From Bdellovibrionaceae bacterium UBA2339 (lineage in GTDB: Bacteria; Bdellovibrionota; Bdellovibrionia; Bdellovibrionales; JAMPXM01), in the NCBI GenBank assembly GCA_002344785.1, contig DDUL01000041.1, forward strand, positions 1-47,051: DNA of 47,051 nucleotides, in the 5' to 3' direction. Below the pieces are notes generated by a model. It was not told the DNA's origin, did not search any database, and was given only the letters and a program-made list of their open reading frames with translations. Positions 41,029 to 47,051 of the stretch are shown piece after piece; position 1 is the first letter of the stretch, and every line of letters starts with the position of its first letter. Made by a program: the position numbers and the translations under genes.

Positions 41029-42696
41029 ATGTCACGATTCGAATTTTCTGGACGCCAAGATTCTGAAGTCGGTGGTTTTGAATTCAAGACCGTGAAGACG
41101 TTGGCAATTGCCCTCGTCGTGTCGATGGCTTGTGCGGCGATCGCGACGGCGCAGGCCGCGACACCACAGACTTTGGTGTATTGCTCAGAAGGCAGCCCGC
41201 GCACATTCAACCCGCAGATGGGATCGGATGGACCGACATTCAATGCCAGCGCGCGCACGATTTACAATCGACTGCTGGATTTCAAAAAGGGCGGTACGGA
41301 GTTGCAAGCTTCGCTGGCGGAAAGCTGGACGGTCTCGAAAGACAAGAAGCAAGTGACCTTCAAACTTCGTCGCGGCGTGAAGTTTCACGAGACTTCGTTT
41401 TTCAAGCCCACGCGCGAGTTCAATGCGGACGACGTGATCTTCACCTTTCATCGCATGATGAAAAAGGATCATCCGTATCACACGGTGAACGGCGGCGTTT
41501 ACGAGTACTTCACGTCGATGGAGATGGATAAACTCGTGGTGAGTTTGGACAAAGTGGACTCGCACACGGTGAAGTTTGTGTTGTCGCGACCCGAGACGCC
41601 CTTTCTGGCGAATCTCGCGATGGATTTCGCGTCGATTTTGTCGGCGGAGTACGGCGAAAAACTTTTGGCCTCCAAAACGCCTGAGAAAATGGATCTTGAG
41701 CCGGTGGGAACCGGGCCGTTCAAGTTTGTTCGTTACGAAAAAGACTCGCAGATTCGTTATGAGCGTCACGAGGCTTACTTCGAGGGCGCCAATCCTGTCG
41801 CGAAGCTGGTCTTTGCTATCACTGTCGATCCGAATGTGCGCTCGCAGAAGTTGAAGCGCGGTGAGTGTCAGTTGATCGCCGAGCCCTCGGTGCTGGATCT
41901 CGAATCGCTGCGTAAAACTCCGTCGGTGAAAGTCGTTGAGCGCGAAGGTTTGAACATCGGTTATTTGGCGGTGAACGTAGAAAAGAAGCCGTTTGGTGAT
42001 CGACGCGTGCGTGAAGCTTTAGCGCTGGCGGTGAATCGCCAGTCTTACTTGGATGCGATTTATCAGGGCCAGGCCGTGCTGGCGAAGAATCCGATTCCGC
42101 CGACGATGTGGTCGTATCATCAAGGCACGCGCGAGCTGACTCAGGATGTGGCTGCGGCAAAAAAACTTTTGGCGGATGCGGGCTTCCCGCAGGGCTTCGA
42201 AACCACATTGTGGTACATGCCAGTTTCGCGTCCATATAATCCGAACGCCAAGAAGATGGCGGAGATGATGCAAGCGGATCTTGCGGCGATCGGCATCAAA
42301 GCCAAGCTCGTGTCCTATGAGTGGGGAACGTATTTGGATAAAGCCCGCAAAGGTGAACACGATCTGCTGCTCATCGGTTGGACGGGGGACAATGGTGATC
42401 CCGACAATTTCTTGGGCACGTTGTTGAGCTGTGCGGCGGTGAAAGGCGGAGCTAATTTTGCTCGCTGGTGCAACAAGGATTTCGATAAGCTGGTGGTGGA
42501 AGCACGGCAAACTCCGGATCAAAAGCGTCGCACGGAGCTTTATCTCAAGGCGCAGGAGATCGTGGTGCGCGAGCGCCCGTGGGTGCCCATCGCGCATGCA
42601 AAAGCTTTCCGCGCGATGGATGCGCGCTTGAAGGGCTATGTGCAATCGCCGTTTGGCATCGACTCGCTGTATGGAGTTGAGTTGCTGGCGAAGTGA
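41029..42696 (+). CDS. dppA: ABC transporter substrate-binding protein, dipeptide type
   Basis: This encodes 555 residues from the ATG at 41029, with AGGGGAGA upstream. A signal peptide (LAIALVVSMACAAIATAQA) is followed by the SBP_bac_5 fold: LVYCSEGSPRTFNPQ, LAESWTVSKDKKQVTFKLRR, ADDVIFTFHRMM, and AGFPQGFETTLWYMP with a C-terminal RERPWVPIAHAKAF. It binds dipeptides, heme-like ligands or related small molecules in the periplasm and hands them to the permease pair. The order dppA, unknown, dppB, dppC, dppD supports a peptide-uptake operon. Confidence 0.93.
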   Translation: MSRFEFSGRQDSEVGGFEFKTVKTLAIALVVSMACAAIATAQAATPQTLVYCSEGSPRTFNPQMGSDGPTFNASARTIYNRLLDFKKGGTELQASLAESWTVSKDKKQVTFKLRRGVKFHETSFFKPTREFNADDVIFTFHRMMKKDHPYHTVNGGVYEYFTSMEMDKLVVSLDKVDSHTVKFVLSRPETPFLANLAMDFASILSAEYGEKLLASKTPEKMDLEPVGTGPFKFVRYEKDSQIRYERHEAYFEGANPVAKLVFAITVDPNVRSQKLKRGECQLIAEPSVLDLESLRKTPSVKVVEREGLNIGYLAVNVEKKPFGDRRVREALALAVNRQSYLDAIYQGQAVLAKNPIPPTMWSYHQGTRELTQDVAAAKKLLADAGFPQGFETTLWYMPVSRPYNPNAKKMAEMMQADLAAIGIKAKLVSYEWGTYLDKARKGEHDLLLIGWTGDNGDPDNFLGTLLSCAAVKGGANFARWCNKDFDKLVVEARQTPDQKRRTELYLKAQEIVVRERPWVPIAHAKAFRAMDARLKGYVQSPFGIDSLYGVELLAK

Positions 42697-42743
42697 TCGG
42701 AATTGTTGATTGAAGTTGGGTGGAGCGTCGAGGGAACAGCGGC

Positions 42744-43868
42744 ATGCAGAGACCGGCCACAAAGCGCGAATTGAAGTCTCTTGAGGATCAAGCTGGGCGC
42801 GTGCGCTGGCGAGAGTCGCGCGCGCAGGTTATGTCCGTGGCCTTTGGCCTCGCGCTGGTGGGGCTTGTGACTTTTGCGTCCTTTGCGGCTCTGTCGAATG
42901 AGAAGAAACCCAGTAAGCCGGCGGCGACGAAGACTCCCGAAGTGGAGTTGCTGCCGCCTCCGGTTGCCGACGAGACAGTGGATGATCGAATCATCGATCC
43001 GTCTGACCCGCAAAACATGCAAAAGATTTTGCTCAATGAGTTCGCGGATCGTTTGGGTCGGCAGCCCAAGACTCTCGAGTTTCTGAAGGCGATGAAGAGT
43101 CGTCTCGCCGACGATGAGTACGGCGTGCTCGAAAACCGCGGCAGCTTGGCGGATGATCCGCCGCTCCCCAAGCTTCAGCTGTTAACTTCGGGTGACTATG
43201 CCTTTCGGCATGGCGTGAAGCTGATCAAGTTTCGCTACCTCGACGTGCGCAAAGGGCAGATCGAGCTCAATGGCGTGAAGTTGGCGATGGCGCCCTCGCG
43301 CTCGGCGACTGAGAGATGGAATAAGGTCCTACAAGCTTTGCCGAAGAAGTTGGACTTGGCTGATACGACAGATTTGCGAGATCGCGGTGCTTGGGCGCGG
43401 ATGCCGTTGGTCAGCGTGCTGCCACAGGCGCAGGCGCAAGACATCAAGCGCGCTCCGAAGACCGTGGCGATGGCGATTGCCGCCAGCGCGATGGCGTTTG
43501 TGGGCTATCATGATTCGCTTTGCTATGAGCTTCTGTCGACGGACGCCGAATGCCGCGACCTGAGTTCTGAGATTCGCGATCGTGTCGATGCGCATTTGGA
43601 AAAGCTGAAGATTCCGGATCCGGTGACGGGGCGGCTTCGCAATCAGTCGCGATGCTTGCCGCGCGAGGTGAACTTTGAAGAGCGCATCCGCTCGCATTTG
43701 GTCGGCGTCAAAAGCCTACTGACGGCCTATGGAGTCGACGTCGAAAAGCTCTACAAGCCCTATGAGGGCCTCTGCCAAAAGATCGTCGACACGGCGAAGA
43801 CGTGTTGGAAGACCTTGCAGACGGATCTGCATCAGGCCTGCATCCCTTTTCCGAATCTCAATGAATGA
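42744..43868 (+). CDS. Membrane-anchored protein of unknown function in dpp operon
   Basis: This encodes 374 residues from the ATG at 42744; GTG at 42720 is an alternative. A single membrane helix lies at about residues 23-43 (VMSVAFGLALVGLVTFASFA), then a Pro-rich linker (KKPSKPAATKTPE). The rest is a predicted periplasmic domain with several cysteines (DSLCYELL, AECRDLSS, SRCLPREV, GLCQKIVD, KTCWKTL, QACIPFPN). No known family is recognised. It sits between dppA and dppB with only 10 bases to dppB, so it is most likely cotranscribed and may help the transporter. Confidence 0.65.
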   Translation: MQRPATKRELKSLEDQAGRVRWRESRAQVMSVAFGLALVGLVTFASFAALSNEKKPSKPAATKTPEVELLPPPVADETVDDRIIDPSDPQNMQKILLNEFADRLGRQPKTLEFLKAMKSRLADDEYGVLENRGSLADDPPLPKLQLLTSGDYAFRHGVKLIKFRYLDVRKGQIELNGVKLAMAPSRSATERWNKVLQALPKKLDLADTTDLRDRGAWARMPLVSVLPQAQAQDIKRAPKTVAMAIAASAMAFVGYHDSLCYELLSTDAECRDLSSEIRDRVDAHLEKLKIPDPVTGRLRNQSRCLPREVNFEERIRSHLVGVKSLLTAYGVDVEKLYKPYEGLCQKIVDTAKTCWKTLQTDLHQACIPFPNLNE

Positions 43869-43878
43869 GGAGTGAAGC

Positions 43879-44904
43879 GTGAGCGGTCGCGACTGGCTCA
43901 AACGCTTGGGCATGCTGGGGCTCACTCTGTGGGGAGTGTCGCTGATCGCATTTTTTCTGATTCGTTGGGTTCCCGGTGATCCGGTGATGCTGATGATTGG
44001 TGAGCGTGGCGCTTCGCCGGAAGCCATAGCGGAGCTACGCGCGCGATTGGGGCTAGATGCGAGTTTGCCGGTTCAGTATCTTCGCTTCGCGACGCAGGCT
44101 TTGCGGGGTGACTTGGGAGTTTCGATTTTGTCGGGTCGCCCGGTGATGCAAGAGTTTCGCGAGCGCTTTGCCGCGACGGCAGAACTCGGTGGGCTCGCCA
44201 TGATTTTGGCGGTGCTCGTGGGTGTACCACTTGGAGTTTCCGCGGCGATTTGGCGCGGGCGCTGGTGGGATCGTGTGGCGACATCGATGTCGGTGGCGCT
44301 TTATAGCTTGCCGATTTTTTGGTGGGGACTTGTGGCGATCGCGCTGGTGTCGGTGCGCTGGGCTTTGCTGCCGGTATCAGGACGCATCGGTGTGGAATTT
44401 GATGTGCCGATGTGGTCGGGGCTTTTGTTCATCGATGTGTGGCGCGCGGAAGAGGGCGGCTGGCCGGCGTTTGTGAGCGCTCTTCGTCACGCGATGTTGC
44501 CGGCGCTTGTGCTGGCAACTGTTCCGCTTGCGGTGATCACACGCATGACGCGCTCAAGTTTCCTCGATGTCCTCAATGAAGAGTATGTTCGCGCGGCGCG
44601 CGCCAAAGGCTTGTCGAGGCCGCGTGTGCTGTTCGTGCACGCGCTTCGCAACGCTTTGGTGCCCGTCGTGACGGTTATTGGCTTGATGTTGGGCACGATT
44701 CTCACGGGTGCGATCCTCACTGAGAGCATCTTCTCATGGCCGGGCCTGGGGCGCTGGTTGGTGTCGGCGGTGATCTCGCGAGATTATCCTGTCATTCAAG
44801 GAGGCGTGCTCTTGGTCGCCGTTGTCGTGCTGGTCACAAGTCTCAGCGTGGACGCTTTGAATGTGTGGTTGTCGCCGCGACTTCGCACGCGAGGTCGCTC
44901 ATGA
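43879..44904 (+). CDS. dppB: ABC transporter permease DppB
   Basis: This encodes 341 residues from a GTG with GGAG upstream. The type-6 permease signature is clear: WVPGDPVMLMIGERGA near the N-terminus, EFRERFAATAELGGLAM, and EAA loop EEYVRAARAKGLSRPRVLFV, followed by HALRNALVPVVTVIGLMLG and SIFSWPGLGRWLV. Around six membrane helices. With DppC it forms the channel through which the dipeptide passes. The stop overlaps the dppC start by four bases. Confidence 0.95.
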   Translation: MSGRDWLKRLGMLGLTLWGVSLIAFFLIRWVPGDPVMLMIGERGASPEAIAELRARLGLDASLPVQYLRFATQALRGDLGVSILSGRPVMQEFRERFAATAELGGLAMILAVLVGVPLGVSAAIWRGRWWDRVATSMSVALYSLPIFWWGLVAIALVSVRWALLPVSGRIGVEFDVPMWSGLLFIDVWRAEEGGWPAFVSALRHAMLPALVLATVPLAVITRMTRSSFLDVLNEEYVRAARAKGLSRPRVLFVHALRNALVPVVTVIGLMLGTILTGAILTESIFSWPGLGRWLVSAVISRDYPVIQGGVLLVAVVVLVTSLSVDALNVWLSPRLRTRGRS

Positions 44905-45740
44905 AGCTGGGTCGAGCGGCCTCCATCGCCGTCCTCGTCGGGGCGGCGCTCACGGTTTTGGCAGCGGATTTACTTTCGCCGCATGATCCTTTGCAAACTT
45001 TCGAAGGCGCTTATCGTTTGCCGGGCTTTTGGTCTGGTGAAGCTCAATTTGATGCGCGTTTTTTGTTGGGCACGGATGATGTGGGTCGCGATGTGCTGAG
45101 CCGCCTCATTCACGGCGCGCGTTGGTCGATGCTCGCGGGCCTTGCGGTCGCGGCGCTGGCGACTTTGATCGGCGTGATCTTAGGTGCTCTGGCGGCATGG
45201 TGGGGCCGCGGAGTAGATGCCGTGATTTCTCGCGCCATGGATGTGTTGATGGCCTTGCCCTCGATCTTGTTGGCCATCGTTGTGGTTACGGTGTTGGGTC
45301 CGAGTTTGCTCAACGCCATTCTTGCGGCGACATTCACGGCCATTCCCGGCGTCACACGCGTGGTGCGCGCGCAGCTGATGCTGGAAATGAGTAAGCCCTA
45401 CGTCGCGGCCGCGCGGATCGCGGGTGCGGGAGGCTTTCGCATTGTCATGCGCGAGCTGCTACCCAATTGCGGCGGTCCGATCTTGGTGCAAGCGACTCTC
45501 GGGTTTGGTGACGGACTTTTGAATGTCGCCGCACTTGGCTTCTTGGGCTTGGGCGCCCGGCCGCCTGCGCCCGAGTGGGGCGCGATGCTGGCGGATGCGC
45601 GCGGATTTGTCGAAAGCGATCCGGCCTTGGTGACGCTGCCGGGACTTTGCATCTTCGCGGTGATTTGGGCTTTCAATATTTTGGGCGATGAAGTGCGGGA
45701 CCACTTTGATCCGAAGACGCGTCTCCGGGAGGCCGCATGA
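44901..45740 (+). CDS. dppC: ABC transporter permease DppC
   Basis: This encodes 279 residues from the ATG at 44901, overlapping dppB by four bases. It shows LLGTDDVGRDVLSRLIHGAR, the EAA loop YVAAARIAGAGGFRIVMREL, LPNCGGPILVQATLGF and LGFLGLGARPPAPEWGAML, the standard oligopeptide permease C signature. Five to six membrane helices. It partners DppB and contacts DppD. The overlap with dppD is again four bases. Confidence 0.95.
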   Translation: MKLGRAASIAVLVGAALTVLAADLLSPHDPLQTFEGAYRLPGFWSGEAQFDARFLLGTDDVGRDVLSRLIHGARWSMLAGLAVAALATLIGVILGALAAWWGRGVDAVISRAMDVLMALPSILLAIVVVTVLGPSLLNAILAATFTAIPGVTRVVRAQLMLEMSKPYVAAARIAGAGGFRIVMRELLPNCGGPILVQATLGFGDGLLNVAALGFLGLGARPPAPEWGAMLADARGFVESDPALVTLPGLCIFAVIWAFNILGDEVRDHFDPKTRLREAA

Positions 45741-46714
45741 GCGACGCTGATGCTGGAAAGTCGCCAAGCTTAATCGAACTGCGCGACTGGCGCGTGAGCT
45801 TTCCAGGCGGAGCGCGCGTGCTTCGCGGTGTGAACTTGCAATTGTCGCGCGGCGAGCGCGTGGCTTTGGTCGGCGAATCCGGCTCGGGAAAATCGATGAC
45901 GGGACTCTCGATCCTCGGCCTGTTGCCCGAGTCCGCCGTCACAGCCGGAACGCTGAGTTGGAAGGGCGAAACTTGCGTGGGTCGCTCGGAAGCTTGGTGG
46001 CGCCAGAGGCGTGGCCGAGAAGTCGCGATGATTTTCCAAGATCCGATCTCAAGTCTTAATCCCGCCTACACCGTCGAGTGGCAGCTGCGCGAAGCACTTC
46101 GCCGTGGAGGCCAAGGAACTCATGATCGCGATGCCGCGCTGGAGTTGCTTCGACAAGTTGGTGTGACAGCACCTGAGTCGCGACTCACTCAGTATCCGCA
46201 TCAGTTGTCAGGGGGGATGTGCCAACGCGTGATGATCGCACAAGCTTTGGCGATGCAGCCGGAGCTGATGATCGCGGATGAGCCGACCACGGCCTTGGAT
46301 GCGACGGTGCAGATGCAGGTGCTCGAGCTTTTATATCGCGTGAGCGAAGACCGGAAAATGGCGATGCTGTTTGTGACACATGATTTGGCGGTGGCCTCGA
46401 GAATCGCCGATCGGATCTTGGTGATGTACGCAGGGCAAGTTGTGGAGCAAGGCTTAGCGCGCGAGGTCCTCAGATCACCGCAGCATCCCTACACACGGGC
46501 CTTGCTCGCTGCGCGTCCGCATGTGGACAGCGTGCCGCGATCGCGGTTGGCTCCGCTTGAAGGTGTCGTGCCGCCGGCCACGGCGGAGTTTCGCGGCTGT
46601 GCGCTGGCGGATCGCTGTCGTGAAAAGCGAGAAGCCTGTCATCACGAGCCGCCGCCATGGATCGAGGCCAGGGGCCGTGGGCGCTTGTGTGTGTTGAATG
46701 AGTCGGGTGCATGA
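45737..46714 (+). CDS. dppD: ABC transporter ATPase DppD
   Basis: This encodes 325 residues. Walker A is GESGSGKSMTG (residues about 50-60), the Q-loop FQDPISSLNPA, signature LSGGMCQRV, Walker B LMIADEPTTALDA and the H-loop FVTHDL. The C-terminal extension with RGCALADRCREKREAC is typical of the oligopeptide/dipeptide ATPase family, where cysteines may ligate a cluster. It drives uptake by ATP hydrolysis. The usual partner DppF is not seen before the window ends. Confidence 0.96.
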   Translation: MSDADAGKSPSLIELRDWRVSFPGGARVLRGVNLQLSRGERVALVGESGSGKSMTGLSILGLLPESAVTAGTLSWKGETCVGRSEAWWRQRRGREVAMIFQDPISSLNPAYTVEWQLREALRRGGQGTHDRDAALELLRQVGVTAPESRLTQYPHQLSGGMCQRVMIAQALAMQPELMIADEPTTALDATVQMQVLELLYRVSEDRKMAMLFVTHDLAVASRIADRILVMYAGQVVEQGLAREVLRSPQHPYTRALLAARPHVDSVPRSRLAPLEGVVPPATAEFRGCALADRCREKREACHHEPPPWIEARGRGRLCVLNESGA

Positions 46715-46754
46715 TTTGTCTGTGAGATGAAGTGAAATGAGAAGGGAGAGATTT

Positions 46755-47051
46755 ATGAAGTGTGTGAAATTGATTTTGGGCATGATCGCTGTGGTGGGTG
46801 TGGCGGCGCTGGGGCCGGTGGCCTCGGCCGCATTTGCCGAAACGCGATCCGAGTTCGCGGAGCGAATGAAGACCAGCATTGATGAAGTGGATCGCGAGAT
46901 CGCCGAATTGAAACAAGATCTGGCGAAATCGAAAAAGTCGGCGCAAGCGGGCATGCAGAAAAAGCTTCAGCAGTTGGAAGCCAAGCGCGCGGATCTGCAG
47001 GCGGACTACAAAAAGTTTGAGAAGGCCTCTGACAAGGCTTGGGATCGCTTG
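46755..47051 (+). CDS. Exported coiled-coil protein, 5' part
   Basis: The last 297 bases encode 99 residues of a gene that runs out of the window. The ATG at 46755 has GGGAGAG upstream. A signal peptide (LILGMIAVVGVAALGPVASA) ends near residue 23. The mature part is a strong heptad coiled coil (IDEVDREIAELKQDLAKSKK, then LQQLEAKRADLQADYKKFEK). Its function is unknown; it may be a periplasmic structural protein. Confidence 0.7.
   Translation, partial: MKCVKLILGMIAVVGVAALGPVASAAFAETRSEFAERMKTSIDEVDREIAELKQDLAKSKKSAQAGMQKKLQQLEAKRADLQADYKKFEKASDKAWDRL

Noticed and set aside
1..47051. tRNA, rRNA, insertion sequences, reverse transcriptase or prophage genes
   Set aside because: A scan by eye for T-loop sequence, transposase motifs and RT motifs found none; small structured RNAs could be missed without a covariance search.

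Overview
The window is a GC-rich bacterial chromosome segment (no rRNA, tRNA, IS element or CRISPR array seen). It is dense with exported proteins and lipoproteins. It carries a complete lexA-imuA-imuB-dnaE2 mutagenesis locus, an MreB paralogue outside an mreBCD cluster, and a lipoprotein-like N-terminus ending in AYQNCG of the kind I associate with Bdellovibrio. Together these suggest a member of the Bdellovibrionota/Oligoflexia or another deltaproteobacterial-type lineage. That placement is inference from gene content; no phylogenetic marker is present.

Layout. 1-3 kb: end of a PlsC-type acyltransferase, an outer-membrane protein, a small secreted Cys-rich protein and a GT9 heptosyltransferase-like enzyme. 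3-8 kb: a large EF-hand lipoprotein, an EamA exporter and a ZnT9-like cation diffusion facilitator. 8-9 kb: an AT-rich two-gene toxin-antitoxin-like unit with an inverted-repeat operator. 9-15 kb: lipoproteins, a D-lactate dehydrogenase-like enzyme, and a lipoprotein (FN3-like)/subtilisin pair. 15.2-20.9 kb: an island-like, more AT-rich stretch with two divergent small HTH proteins, an overlapping three-gene cluster of a CsgG/LpoB-like lipoprotein plus two LPP20-type proteins, and a RelE-like/HigA-like module whose toxin is frameshifted. 20.9-28.6 kb: the SOS mutasome (dnaE2, a small membrane-protein ORF, imuB, imuA, lexA), all on the minus strand. 28.8-36.5 kb: secreted proteins, an RCC1-like protein, a GH5-like hydrolase, a DUF1304 protein, an exported HNH-type protein and a LysR-type HTH-only protein. 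36.5-38.7 kb: ung-selO, overlapping by 4 bp. 39.3-40.9 kb: an rnk-like/mreB-like overlapping pair. 41.0-46.7 kb: a dipeptide/oligopeptide ABC transporter (dppA, an unknown membrane protein, dppB, dppC, dppD), then the start of an exported coiled-coil protein.

The most unusual signal is a short palindromic repeat with core GTGACCCGCGCCAGCGCGG, present nine times in three clusters of three. Two clusters lie inside the dnaE2 reading frame, always in the frame that reads RAGAGH. The third is intergenic at 35.8 kb. The two dnaE2 clusters are recognisably the same roughly 220-bp cassette and enlarge the polymerase from about 1,070 to 1,324 residues. This resembles the in-frame palindromic elements of Rickettsia (RPEs), but the sequence is unlike any I can name. 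The same operon has other oddities: a period-12 repetitive Ser-rich N-terminus on DnaE2, an ImuB that seems to lack the N-terminal part of the palm, an ImuA without a P-loop lysine, a 143-bp imuA/imuB overlap, and two different repeat arrays at the lexA and imuA promoters that are candidate LexA operators.
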